Positions 45,608 through 54,182 of a DNA stretch of 64,000 nucleotides are shown piece by piece. The stretch's first letter is position 1; the number at the start of each line of letters is the position of its first letter. The notes under the pieces are model-generated. The model saw only the letters and a program-made list of their open reading frames with translations. It was not told where the DNA came from and searched no databases. The DNA comes from Monoglobus sp964617455 (GTDB taxonomy: Bacteria > Bacillota > Clostridia > Monoglobales > Monoglobaceae), in the NCBI GenBank assembly GCA_964617455.1, contig CAZTYF010000004.1, positions 47,521 to 111,520 of the forward strand, written 5' to 3'. The position numbers were made by a program, and so were the translations under genes.

Positions 45608-46705
45608 TTATTGAAGCTCCGTTACGATTTTCATAAACGGGCCCGTGGCTTTGCAGTCATTTTCTATGATAGGCTCGCTGAAGTAATAGTCAAGGGTTCC
45701 GTTCCTTCGGAAATTTCCCTCGGGGCCGAGTCCCGAAACAACACAACATTCGGTAATATAAAGAGTGCTGTCGTTTTCCCTTACAAATCTGTTGAAAATG
45801 CATTCAAGAGCCTTATCAAGATGCGAACGATAAGAGCTTTCGTCCAAATAGTTATGACGAAGTCCCTTGGCCAATGTGTAGGTAAACATGATTGTGCATG
45901 TGGACTCAAGATAGTTATCCTCTCGTCGGTTATCGATGACTTGATACCAGCCGCCCTCTACGCTTTGATACATCACAACATTTGACATAATTTTGCGCAG
46001 CATATTTATCAAAATTTGTCTGCCATCGTGGTTTTTGGGAAGGAAGTCAAGGACATCCACAATAGCCATTGTAAACCATGCCAGGGCCCTGCCCCAAATA
46101 TTCAGAGATTTGCCGGTATTTTTATCCGCCCAAAACACCGATTTCGATTCATCGCAGGCATGGCAGTTCAGGCCGCATCGGGGCTCATAGGTGAGTTTTT
46201 CGGCATTTACGAATTGAAGCACAACATCGTCAAAACGTTCGGGACAATTGCGAATCTGAGCGTATTGGGCCGAGAAAGGCTCTGCCATATATACACCGTC
46301 AAGCCACACCTGATTGGGATAGATCAGCTTGTGCCAATATGTTCCGGACTTGGTTCGAGGTTGACTTTTGAGCTGCTCAATCAGCCTGTCAGCCGCCCTC
46401 ATATATTTATCTTCACCGGTTTTTTTATAAAGCCAAAGGCAGTTTTTTCCGTTGTTGATGTGGTCCAAATTATACAGCGCAGGGTCGTATTTGTTTATAC
46501 TGCCATCATTATTTATGAAATAATCCATACTGCGTTTTATGTAGTCAAAGTATTTTTTGTCTCCGGTCAATTCATAGACCGCGGCGATTCCCATCAGGCA
46601 CACACCTCGGTCATACTGCCATTTTTCGCATATTATCGGTTGATTGTCTTTCATCACGGTGTTTGCAAGCTTTATGGCTTTATTCAAAAAATTCTGCTTA
46701 TCCAT
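45608..46705 (-). CDS. GH105 unsaturated rhamnogalacturonyl hydrolase (YteR-like)
   Basis: This 365-aa enzyme removes the unsaturated galacturonyl residue from pectin (rhamnogalacturonan) breakdown products. The catalytic Asp is in NQVWLDGVYMAEPF near residue 136. Conserved aromatic and basic residues follow (the FWADKNTGKS segment, then IWGRALAWFTMAI). There is no signal peptide, so it acts in the cytoplasm on imported oligosaccharides. The start follows GGAGG. It is transcribed divergently from the TIM-barrel gene with its own promoter. Confidence 0.88.
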   Translation of the reverse strand: MDKQNFLNKAIKLANTVMKDNQPIICEKWQYDRGVCLMGIAAVYELTGDKKYFDYIKRSMDYFINNDGSINKYDPALYNLDHINNGKNCLWLYKKTGEDKYMRAADRLIEQLKSQPRTKSGTYWHKLIYPNQVWLDGVYMAEPFSAQYAQIRNCPERFDDVVLQFVNAEKLTYEPRCGLNCHACDESKSVFWADKNTGKSLNIWGRALAWFTMAIVDVLDFLPKNHDGRQILINMLRKIMSNVVMYQSVEGGWYQVIDNRREDNYLESTCTIMFTYTLAKGLRHNYLDESSYRSHLDKALECIFNRFVRENDSTLYITECCVVSGLGPEGNFRRNGTLDYYFSEPIIENDCKATGPFMKIVTELQ

Positions 46706-46733
46706 TAAATATACCTCCGTTTAAGCTTATTTG

Positions 46734-46762
46734 ATTTTAACTTATTTTTGGAGATATAACAA
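46734..46762 (-). promoter_or_regulatory. Sigma-A promoter of the GH105 gene
   Basis: On the minus strand, TTGTTA (46762-46757), 17 bases, TAAAAT (46739-46734), about 25 bases before the ATG. Confidence 0.65.
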
Positions 46763-46812
46763 GAATAAATTAACCGAAACGATAAAAAATGTGAATATAA
46801 CCAAAAAAATAC

Positions 46813-46841
46813 TGTACAAACTTAACAAATTGATATATAAT
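46813..46841 (+). promoter_or_regulatory. Sigma-A promoter of the TIM-barrel gene
   Basis: TGTACA (46813-46818, four of six to consensus), 17 bases, TATAAT (46836-46841). It lies back to back with the GH105 promoter, so one regulator could control both genes. Confidence 0.6.
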
Positions 46842-46877
46842 TAATCTGTACCCGATAGGCAGAGGAGGAGATGAATA

Positions 46878-47711
46878 ATGTTTAATCAATTGAATCTCGG
46901 TATGAGAGGTCATGATACAAAAGCAACCGATATTGAGACTTTGGCGGTCACTCTTGAAAGCGTCGGTGCCACTCACGTGCAGCTGGCCCTAAAAAAATCA
47001 TTTAAAGATATCAAGTGGAGGAACAGTGTGCTGACGCCCGAACTGGGGAAATACATAAAAAATACACTTGCGAATCACGGGCTGCGTGTGTCTGTTTTGG
47101 GCTGTTATATTAATCCGGTCAATCCCGATGAAAACAAGAGAAGGAAGGACCTTGAGTGGTTCAAAGCCAATCTCAAGTTTGCCAAATATTTAGGCTGTGA
47201 CATGGTTGGTACTGAAACCGGTTTTTATAACACCATCGATGAAACTCATACCGAGGAAAATTACGGGCGCTTTCTACGCAGTATGCGAGAATTGGTTGAT
47301 TGCGCCGAAAAGCTTGGCAGTATTGTCGGGGTGGAAACAGTTACCAAACACAGTATGTGGAATCCCCAAATGACAAAGCGATTTCTTGATAAAATAAATT
47401 CGCCGAATGTGTCGGTTATCTTTGACCCGGTGAATATCACGGATGTAAATGACATCGACGCTCAGCATAAGATTGTTGATGAAGTGTATTCCCTTTACGG
47501 TGAGAGGATAGGTATTTTGCATTTTAAGGATTATGAGGTAATCGACGGAAAGAAAGAAGGCCGTTTGGCCGGGGACGGGGTCTATGACTATGAGTATTTA
47601 TTTAAATATGCCAAGGAGTATTCGCCTGTGATTTGTGCCATATTGGAAACCAACAGCGAGGACAACTTTGCTGCCACTGCCGATAAAATCAGAGCTGTTT
47701 GGGATAAGTAG
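46878..47711 (+). CDS. Sugar phosphate isomerase/epimerase (xylose isomerase-like TIM barrel)
   Basis: This 277-aa cytoplasmic protein has the AP-endonuclease-2/xylose-isomerase barrel. Metal ligands fit the Glu in VGVETVTKHS, the Asp in VIFDPVN, the His-x-Lys-Asp of LHFKDYE and the final Glu in AILETNS. The substrate is not known; keto- or deoxy-sugar epimerisation fits the family and the neighbouring pectin enzyme. The start follows AGGAGGAG. sfsA starts 3 bases after its stop. Confidence 0.85.
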   Translation: MFNQLNLGMRGHDTKATDIETLAVTLESVGATHVQLALKKSFKDIKWRNSVLTPELGKYIKNTLANHGLRVSVLGCYINPVNPDENKRRKDLEWFKANLKFAKYLGCDMVGTETGFYNTIDETHTEENYGRFLRSMRELVDCAEKLGSIVGVETVTKHSMWNPQMTKRFLDKINSPNVSVIFDPVNITDVNDIDAQHKIVDEVYSLYGERIGILHFKDYEVIDGKKEGRLAGDGVYDYEYLFKYAKEYSPVICAILETNSEDNFAATADKIRAVWDK

Positions 47712-47714
47712 AAT

Positions 47715-48395
47715 TTGAAGTACAACGGAATAACCAAAGGTGAATTCATCTCAAGGCCCAACAGATTTGTGTCGGAAGTCCGAATCGGAAAAGAAATCGA
47801 AATATGTCATGTGAAAAATACAGGCAGGTGCAGGGAGCTCTTGACTCCCGGCGCCTCCTTGTATTTGCAAAAGGCCGAAAGTATCAAACGAAAGACAAAA
47901 TATGATTTGATCTCCGTATATAAGGGAAACACACTAATTAACATTGACAGTTTGGCGCCCAATAAAATCGTTAATGAATGGATGGAAGAGGGCAAGTTGT
48001 TTGAAAAAATCGACTTGATAAAGCCCGAATATAAAATCGGGAAATCGAGATTTGATTTTTATGTGGAATCGAATGGTAGGAAAAACATTATCGAAGTCAA
48101 AGGAGTGACCCTTGAAGAAAACGGGGTTGCACTGTTCCCCGATGCGCCCACCGAGAGAGGGCTTAAACATGTGACCGAACTTTCCTGGCTTGCAAGGGAG
48201 GGCCTGAATTCCTATCTGTTTTTTGCCGTACAAATGAAAGGCGTGAAGTATTTTACCCCGAATTTTGAAACTCATTCGGCCTTCGGAACGGCGTTGAAAC
48301 AAGCAAAGGAATGGGGCGTGAATATATTGTGCTATGACTGTATTGTTACACCTACCGAAATCAAAATAGACACACCGGTACCGATTGTACTGTGA
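47715..48395 (+). CDS. sfsA: SfsA family protein
   Basis: SfsA was named for stimulating maltose fermentation in E. coli. It combines an N-terminal OB-like DNA-binding part with a C-terminal nuclease-like fold, and its exact role is unclear. The blocks GRCRELLTPGA, IDSLAPNKIVNEW, FDFYVE with IEVKGVTLEENGVALFPDAP and TERGLKHVTEL are complete. The length is 226 aa. The start appears to be TTG 3 bases after the previous stop with no clear ribosome binding site, so it probably relies on coupled translation. Confidence 0.88.
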   Translation: MKYNGITKGEFISRPNRFVSEVRIGKEIEICHVKNTGRCRELLTPGASLYLQKAESIKRKTKYDLISVYKGNTLINIDSLAPNKIVNEWMEEGKLFEKIDLIKPEYKIGKSRFDFYVESNGRKNIIEVKGVTLEENGVALFPDAPTERGLKHVTELSWLAREGLNSYLFFAVQMKGVKYFTPNFETHSAFGTALKQAKEWGVNILCYDCIVTPTEIKIDTPVPIVL

Positions 48396-48571
48396 ATTCG
48401 GTTTTCGGCTCTTTTACATTCGAAAATTCACCGTAACATACAAAATATGATTTTTAATGGGGACGATAGCTTCACATAATCAAATTATATATTGATGTTC
48501 GAGCGTTTCAGAATAAAATAGCGAAATAGCAGGAAACAGATAAAAAATTTAAAAATTTGTAAAAAAGGCCC
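48396..48571. other. Non-coding spacer between sfsA and the infC promoter
   Basis: This spacer is AT-rich. It contains an imperfect inverted repeat just after sfsA (TTTTCG with CGAAAA near 48407-48427) without a T-run. I see no gene in it. Confidence 0.5.
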
Positions 48572-48600
48572 TTGACATGAGGCGGATAATGTGCTAAAAT
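48572..48600 (+). promoter_or_regulatory. Sigma-A promoter of infC-rpmI-rplT
   Basis: TTGACA (48572-48577), 17 bases, TAAAAT (48595-48600). The transcript should start near 48607, giving a leader of about 147 bases. Confidence 0.85.
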
Positions 48601-48606
48601 TGCACT

Positions 48607-48753
48607 CGTTGAACAAAGCAGAAGTGCCGCTTCTCCCCTCAGTGAATAGCGAAAGGGTCATCAGATTGATAATCAACCGATTTTGTCTTTTGTTGCGGCG
48701 TGCTTTTGTACCCCGCAATTTTTGTGCAATAAATCATTTGGGAGGTGTTTTGT
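48607..48753 (+). ncRNA. infC operon leader (L20-leader-like autoregulatory RNA)
   Basis: This leader has the position and form of the ribosomal protein L20 leader of Bacillota: several pairing segments, then an intrinsic terminator close to infC. In known cases free L20 binds the leader and promotes termination. The assignment rests on context and the terminator; I could not verify the L20-binding fold. Confidence 0.65.
48693..48724 (+). terminator. Attenuator hairpin in the infC leader
   Basis: TTGCGG (48693-48698) pairs with CCGCAA (48713-48718), with further pairs inside and a loop of T residues, followed by TTTTT. Its place just before the infC Shine-Dalgarno fits attenuation. Confidence 0.75.
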
Positions 48754-49269
48754 ATAGCTAAGCAGGATTTGATGATTAACGATCAGATCAGAGACAAGGA
48801 GGTTCGGTTGATCGGACCCAATGGCGAGCAGTTGGGCATTGTGCCCATTGCAAAAGCTCAGGCAACCGCTGATTCAAAAAATCTTGATCTGGTGAGAATT
48901 GCGCCCCAGGCAAAACCGCCTGTATGCAAGATCATGGACTACGGCAAGCATAAGTTCGAACTTTCGAAGCGGGAAAAGGAGAACCGAAAAAATCAGAAGA
49001 TTGTCTCCATAAAAGAAATTCGCCTGAGTCCGAACATTGACGATCACGACTTTAACACCAAGCTGAAGGCTGCCGTAAAGTTCCTCAAAGCCGGAGATAA
49101 GGTCAAAGTATCGGTCAGATTCAGAGGTCGTGAAATCACCCACTCATCCTTGGGCAGAGACATTTTGATGAAATTCAAAGAAGGCGCCGCCGAATACGGC
49201 GATGTTGACAAGGCCATCAAAATGGAAGGCAGAAATATGGCTATGGTTATCACACCCAAAAAGAAGTAA
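48754..49269 (+). CDS. infC: Translation initiation factor IF-3, probable AUA start
   Basis: IF-3 keeps ribosomal subunits apart and checks the start codon. The core INDQIRDKEVRLIGPNGEQLG, KPPVCKIMDYGKHKFE and RFRGREITH is complete. The best start is ATA at 48754, 6 bases after GGAGGTG (48741-48747). This aligns with the AUU start of B. subtilis infC. The GTG at 48745 lies inside the Shine-Dalgarno, and the ATG at 48772 is too far and would drop conserved residues. A rare start codon on infC lets IF-3 limit its own translation. The length is 171 aa. Confidence 0.9.
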   Translation: MAKQDLMINDQIRDKEVRLIGPNGEQLGIVPIAKAQATADSKNLDLVRIAPQAKPPVCKIMDYGKHKFELSKREKENRKNQKIVSIKEIRLSPNIDDHDFNTKLKAAVKFLKAGDKVKVSVRFRGREITHSSLGRDILMKFKEGAAEYGDVDKAIKMEGRNMAMVITPKKK

Positions 49270-49323
49270 TCGTCTATTGCATGATAATTTTATCGTAATA
49301 ATTTACGGAAGGAGAAAAAAATA

Positions 49324-49521
49324 ATGCCTAAGATTAAGACTCACAGAGCTGCGGCAAAACGTTTTGACATTACCAAAAACGGAAAGGTAAAGAGAGGAAA
49401 GGCCTACAGAAGCCATATTCTCAACAAGAAGTCAACAAAGAGAAAAAGAAAGCTCAGGAAAGGCGGCTATTTAGCCAAGGCGAATGAGGGTACAATCAAA
49501 TCCATGATGCCCTACAAATAG
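49324..49521 (+). CDS. rpmI: 50S ribosomal protein L35
   Basis: This is a small, very basic 50S protein of 65 aa. PKIKTHRAAAKRFDIT at the start and HILNKKSTKRKRKLRK in the middle are typical of L35. The start follows GGAGAAAAA. It lies between infC and rplT in the usual order and is controlled with them. Confidence 0.97.
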   Translation: MPKIKTHRAAAKRFDITKNGKVKRGKAYRSHILNKKSTKRKRKLRKGGYLAKANEGTIKSMMPYK

Positions 49522-49593
49522 ACCGCAATGTATGTTTGATATAGCGGATACTTTAAAAAAGAGACTCTACAAAATTCAGAAAGGAAAATTACT

Positions 49594-49938
49594 ATGGCAA
49601 GAGTAAAAGGCGCGGTTAAAACACGTGCAAGACATAAAAAAATCTTAAAGCTTGCTAAGGGCTACAGAGGCGGTAAGAGCAAGTTGTTCAGAACGGCCAA
49701 TGAGGCTGTTATGAAATCTCTGTCATATGCATACAGAGACAGAAAGGCGAAAAAGAGAGAGTTTAGACAATTGTGGATTGCCCGTATCAATGCGGCGGCA
49801 AGAGCCAACGGAATCAGCTACAGCAAGTTTATGGACGGACTTAAGAAAAACAACATCAATATCAACAGGAAGATGCTGTCAGAGATAGCGATTTCGGATC
49901 CGGAAGCTTTTACACAGCTGGTTGAGAAGGTAAAATAA
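49594..49938 (+). CDS. rplT: 50S ribosomal protein L20
   Basis: This 114-aa protein is essential for early 50S assembly and is the likely autoregulator of this operon through the leader. ARVKGAVKTRARHKKILK and the YAYRDRKAKKREFRQLWI segment are diagnostic. The start follows AAAGGA. A strong terminator lies just behind it. Confidence 0.97.
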   Translation: MARVKGAVKTRARHKKILKLAKGYRGGKSKLFRTANEAVMKSLSYAYRDRKAKKREFRQLWIARINAAARANGISYSKFMDGLKKNNININRKMLSEIAISDPEAFTQLVEKVK

Positions 49939-49945
49939 ACAGCTC

Positions 49946-49986
49946 AAAGTTATACCTGAATTGTGTGGGTATAACTTTTGCATTTT
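49946..49986 (+). terminator. Terminator of infC-rpmI-rplT
   Basis: AAAGTTATACC (49946-49956) pairs perfectly with GGTATAACTTT (49968-49978), then a T-rich run follows. It separates the ribosomal operon from the methyltransferase gene. Confidence 0.85.
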
Positions 49987-50012
49987 GACAGTATTGGATT
50001 TTTGGTGAATAA

Positions 50013-50798
50013 ATGATCGAAGCCATAACTTCAAGGGAAAATAAGAAAATCAAACAGATGCTTGCTGCGGCGACGGTTAAAGGCAGAAAAAAATACGGAG
50101 TCTATGCAGTCGAAGGCAGGCGAATGGTGGAAGAAGCCGTAGAAAATGTGCCGAAGGATATTAAGTGGATTTTGGTTTCCGAGTCTTTTGCCCAAAAAGA
50201 CTTTCTCGCCGAGAGGTTGGATAAGTCCGGTTTTTTGGTTTGTTGCGTCCCCGACGGATTGTTTCGCAGCGTTTCCGACACAATAAATCCTCAGGGCATT
50301 TCCGCCTTGATGGCTGTTAAAGATTTTGCCACCCCAATCCCCGGTGATATGCGGAGAATCGTTGTCCTTGACGGAGTGTCCGAGCCCGGAAATTTGGGTG
50401 CGATTATAAGAACTGCGGAGGCGGCGGGAGTCGATGCACTGTATCTTATGTCGGGATGTGCGGACATATATAATCCGAAAGCGGTCAGGTCTACAATGGG
50501 CTCTCTGTTTCGTGCCGATATTTTGAGATGCTGCGGCGTTAAAGATATTGAAAATTTGAAAGATTTCGGCTTTGAAATCGCCTCAACCGAGCTTGCGGGA
50601 AGCATGGATTTATTTGAATATGCCAAGAATTCCAAGGGCAAAAAGATTGCCGCAATCATCGGAAGTGAGGCCGGAGGCGTATCAAAAGAGCTTTTGAATC
50701 TCTCGGATATAAGATTAAGAATTCCCATGTGCGGAAAGGTTGAGTCCCTCAATGCCGCCGTTGCGGCGGGAATTTTGATGTATGCACTGCGCAAATAG
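50013..50798 (+). CDS. SpoU/TrmH-family rRNA or tRNA 2'-O-methyltransferase
   Basis: This SPOUT-fold enzyme transfers methyl from SAM to a ribose 2'-OH. The three motifs are EPGNLGAIIRTAEAAG, IGSEAGGVSKELL and IPMCGKVESLNAAVAAGI. The N-terminal L30e-like domain (SRENKKIKQM) binds RNA. The length is 261 aa. In Bacillota such a gene often follows rplT; the target site is unknown. The ribosome binding site is weak (GGTGA). Confidence 0.9.
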   Translation: MIEAITSRENKKIKQMLAAATVKGRKKYGVYAVEGRRMVEEAVENVPKDIKWILVSESFAQKDFLAERLDKSGFLVCCVPDGLFRSVSDTINPQGISALMAVKDFATPIPGDMRRIVVLDGVSEPGNLGAIIRTAEAAGVDALYLMSGCADIYNPKAVRSTMGSLFRADILRCCGVKDIENLKDFGFEIASTELAGSMDLFEYAKNSKGKKIAAIIGSEAGGVSKELLNLSDIRLRIPMCGKVESLNAAVAAGILMYALRK

Positions 50799-50847
50799 GC
50801 AAAATCGTCATTTGTGATTGAAGATTTTCGTAACGGGTGATTTTTTC

Positions 50848-52041
50848 ATGGAGAGAGAAAAACTGGTGAGGAGTTTGTGGCTCAATTGTATGTGCCGACA
50901 CAGACCTACAACGATTCAAAAATGCGTTTCCCAATTGGGCGGAGAAGATGCGATACTCGATGGCGGTGCAAGCGTTCGGGATATAGAGCGGATTTTCGGC
51001 GGGGATTATCCCACGGTGCTTGAGAGAGATTTGACTTGCGCCGAAAATCTCCTTGATGAGTGCGAAAAAAAAGGGATTAGGCTTGTTCATATTACCGATG
51101 ACAACTACCCTATGCTGCTCAGAAACACAACCACTCCCCCTCGGATTTTATATGAACTCGGGGCCGATATAGATTTGAACAAATACTTTACTTTGGCTGT
51201 TGTGGGTTCTCGCGATGCTTCCGATGACAAAAAACGTTTCACCCGAAGTATATGTAAAGAACTGGCAGACAGCGGAGTTCTTATAGTAAGCGGTATGGCA
51301 AGAGGCTTGGATGCCGAGGCACATATGGGGGCTCTTGATGCAGGGCAGCTTACCGTTGCTGTTTTGGCGGGCGGCGTTGATGTTGTGTATCCCGTGTCCA
51401 ACAGAGAGCTTTATGAGAAAATATCGGAGCGGGGAATGATAGTATCGGAACAGCCGCCGGGTGTTAAGGGACGAGACTATTTCTATCAGGAGCGAAACAG
51501 AATTATAGCAGGTATATGCAACGGGATTTTGGTCACCGGAGGAAGCGATCGAAGCGGAACCGCAATCACCGCCAAATATGCCCAAATGTATGATAGGGAT
51601 ATTTTCGCCGTACCGGGCAGTCCCATCGACGAAGGAGCATCATTGCCAAACGGGTTGATTCATGACGGAGCAGTGACGGTTTTGTCTTATGAGGATATTG
51701 TTGACGAATATTCTGACCGCTTCTATGAGCTTCTCGACCATGGAGTTATGTCTGTGGATAAAAATATGTCCGCAAGTGCGGATGACAGAGAATTGTCCGA
51801 CAGAACCGATAATGCGTCGGATACTCCGGAGGACCGTATGAAACGCTATGACTTTTCCGCCTTTGGACCTTCGGAGTCAAAAATAGTAAAATATATGTGC
51901 AATTTCGATGAACCCGTGCACATTGACGAAATAATCAGAAATACCGATTTGAGAACTTCGGATGTGAACAGTGCGGTGGTGCTGCTGCAGCTTAAAGGTA
52001 TAATACGGCAGCAGGCCGGCAATTTATATACTCTCGAATAA
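50848..52041 (+). CDS. dprA: DprA, DNA-processing protein
   Basis: DprA loads RecA onto incoming single-stranded DNA in transformation. The Rossmann-like core has VVGSRDAS, SGMARGLDAEAH, TVAVLAGGVDVVYP and ERNRIIAGICNGILV. The C-terminal winged-helix (HIDEIIRNTDLRTSDVNSAV) is present. The length is 397 aa. The ATG at 50848 follows GGGTGA; a TTG 30 bases earlier is in frame but has no site before it. It leads dprA-topA-trmFO. Confidence 0.92.
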   Translation: MEREKLVRSLWLNCMCRHRPTTIQKCVSQLGGEDAILDGGASVRDIERIFGGDYPTVLERDLTCAENLLDECEKKGIRLVHITDDNYPMLLRNTTTPPRILYELGADIDLNKYFTLAVVGSRDASDDKKRFTRSICKELADSGVLIVSGMARGLDAEAHMGALDAGQLTVAVLAGGVDVVYPVSNRELYEKISERGMIVSEQPPGVKGRDYFYQERNRIIAGICNGILVTGGSDRSGTAITAKYAQMYDRDIFAVPGSPIDEGASLPNGLIHDGAVTVLSYEDIVDEYSDRFYELLDHGVMSVDKNMSASADDRELSDRTDNASDTPEDRMKRYDFSAFGPSESKIVKYMCNFDEPVHIDEIIRNTDLRTSDVNSAVVLLQLKGIIRQQAGNLYTLE

Positions 52042-52056
52042 AACGGAGGATAACTT

Positions 52057-54144
52057 ATGACCGAAAAAAGAAAGAAGTTGGTAATCGTTGAATCTCCCAC
52101 AAAGGTGGGCAGTGTCAGGAAATATCTCGGCAGTTCCTATAATATAGAAGCGACTATGGGGCATTTGCGGGATTTGCCTAAAAGCCAACTGGGAATTGAT
52201 ATCGAGAACAACTTTGAACCCAAATATATTACCATCAGAGGCAAAGGAGATGTGATAGCCAACCTAAAGAAAAAGGCAAAGGCGGCTTCCGCAGTCTACT
52301 TGGCAACCGACCCGGATAGAGAAGGCGAAGCGATTTCCTGGCATTTGGCATATATTTTGGGTATAGACCCCAAAAGCGCCTGTCGAATAACATTCAACGA
52401 GGTTACCAAAGATGCGGTAAAACAGGCGGTAAAAGAAGCCCGAGCGATTGATATGGACTTGGTCGATGCTCAACAGACCCGCAGAGTCCTTGACAGAATT
52501 GTCGGCTATCAAATAAGCCCCCTCCTTTGGAAAAAAGTTAAAAAAGGTCTCAGCGCAGGCAGAGTGCAATCCGTGGTAACCCGCTTGATTGTTGACAGAG
52601 AGAGGGAGATTGATGCTTTCATCCCCAAGGAGTATTGGACGATTGAAGCAAAACTTACCAATGACAAAGGCAAATTGCCCTTTGCGGCAAAATTCCACGG
52701 GACAAAAAACGGAAAAAAATTGCCGATTGATAATGAAAAAACAGCCACAGAAATCACAAATGAACTTAAAAAGTCTGATTTTGTTGTTTCAAAAATTACC
52801 AAAAAAGAGGCCAAACGCCGCCCCGCTCCTCCTTTTACCACAAGCACAATGCAACAGGAGGCGTCGAGGAAGCTTAATTTTAGCACTCAAAGAACCATGA
52901 TGACTGCTCAGCAGTTATATGAAATGGGATTCATAACATATATGAGGACCGATTCGCTGCGAATAGCCACAGTTGCCCAAAACGAGGCCAGAGCGTATAT
53001 ATCCGAAAAATACGGCAAGGAGTACGTTCCCGTAACTCCGAAGGTTTACAGGGCAAAGAAATCGGCCCAGGATGCTCACGAGGCCATAAGGCCCACTTTT
53101 GCCGCAAATTATCCGGAAAAATACAGCGGTACATTTTCGGCGGACCAATATAAGCTCTATCGGCTCATATGGCAGAGATTTATAGCGAGCCAAATGTCCG
53201 ATGAGATTCTCGATACCGTCGGTGCGGATATTACCACGGACAAATATCTACTCAAGGCATCCGGCAGCGTTGTCAAGTTCCCCGGCTTTACCGTCCTGTA
53301 TGTAGAGAGTCGAGACGAAAAAGAGGAAAAGCAGAAAAAACTTCCGCCTCTGGTGGAAAACCAACACCTCATTGCAGCTTCCATAGACCCGGAGCAGCAC
53401 TTTACCCAGCCGCCTCTTCGATACACGGAAGCATCCCTTGTGAAGGCAATGGAGGAAGAGGGCATCGGAAGACCAAGTACCTATGCACCCACTATCGCCA
53501 CAATAATGAAACGGGGATATGTGGCCAGGGAGAAAAAAACACTGTATCCCACCGACCTCGGCTATGTGGTTACCGACTTGATGAAGGAAAACTTCAGCGA
53601 CATTGTTGATGTGAAGTTTACCGCAAATATGGAAGATAAAATCGAAGATGTCGCCAACGGCACATCCGATTGGCATAAGGTCGTAAGAGAGTTCTACGGG
53701 CCCTTCGAAAAAACCTTGAAAGAGGCAGAAGATAAAATCGGCGATGTGGAGGTGAAGGATGAAGTCTCGGATGTCGTTTGTGAAAAATGCGGCCGATTGA
53801 TGGTCTACAAACAGGGCAGATATGGGAAGTTTTTGGCATGTCCCGGTTTTCCGGAGTGCCGCAATACCAAACCCATAACGGTTTCTCTGAATGCACCATG
53901 CCCCAAATGCGGAGGCAAGGTGCTTGTACGAAAGTCTCGAAAGGGAGCGACATTTTATTCTTGTGAGAACTCCCCCGATTGTGATTTTATATCCTGGGAT
54001 GAACCCACAAACGAAAGATGTCCAAAGTGCGGAAGCATTCTGATGAAAAAACGAATGTACAAAAGAGGGCCGATAAACTATGTATGCTATAACGAAAATT
54101 GCGACTATGTGAGGAAGCCCGAGAAAAAATCCAAAAAGCAGTGA
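52057..54144 (+). CDS. topA: DNA topoisomerase I (type IA)
   Basis: This enzyme relaxes negative supercoils. The TOPRIM domain has VESPTKVGSVRKYLG and DPDREGEAISWHL, and the active-site Tyr is in FITYMRTDSLR near residue 292. Three C-terminal zinc ribbons follow (pairs CEKCG/CPGFPEC, CPKCG/CENSPDC and CPKCG/CYNENC). The length of 695 aa is normal. The start follows GGAGG, 15 bases after dprA. Confidence 0.97.
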   Translation: MTEKRKKLVIVESPTKVGSVRKYLGSSYNIEATMGHLRDLPKSQLGIDIENNFEPKYITIRGKGDVIANLKKKAKAASAVYLATDPDREGEAISWHLAYILGIDPKSACRITFNEVTKDAVKQAVKEARAIDMDLVDAQQTRRVLDRIVGYQISPLLWKKVKKGLSAGRVQSVVTRLIVDREREIDAFIPKEYWTIEAKLTNDKGKLPFAAKFHGTKNGKKLPIDNEKTATEITNELKKSDFVVSKITKKEAKRRPAPPFTTSTMQQEASRKLNFSTQRTMMTAQQLYEMGFITYMRTDSLRIATVAQNEARAYISEKYGKEYVPVTPKVYRAKKSAQDAHEAIRPTFAANYPEKYSGTFSADQYKLYRLIWQRFIASQMSDEILDTVGADITTDKYLLKASGSVVKFPGFTVLYVESRDEKEEKQKKLPPLVENQHLIAASIDPEQHFTQPPLRYTEASLVKAMEEEGIGRPSTYAPTIATIMKRGYVAREKKTLYPTDLGYVVTDLMKENFSDIVDVKFTANMEDKIEDVANGTSDWHKVVREFYGPFEKTLKEAEDKIGDVEVKDEVSDVVCEKCGRLMVYKQGRYGKFLACPGFPECRNTKPITVSLNAPCPKCGGKVLVRKSRKGATFYSCENSPDCDFISWDEPTNERCPKCGSILMKKRMYKRGPINYVCYNENCDYVRKPEKKSKKQ

Positions 54145-54182
54145 CAATAACCTAATATTTTGGAAAGCGGAGCGAACTTAAT

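Noticed and set aside
48745..48747. GTG at 48745 as the infC start
   Set aside because: It lies inside the GGAGGTG Shine-Dalgarno sequence, which serves ATA at 48754.
53248..54147. 299-codon open frame on the minus strand inside topA
   Set aside because: It is antisense to the zinc-ribbon end of topA; the Cys-rich, Phe-rich translation reflects the opposite strand.
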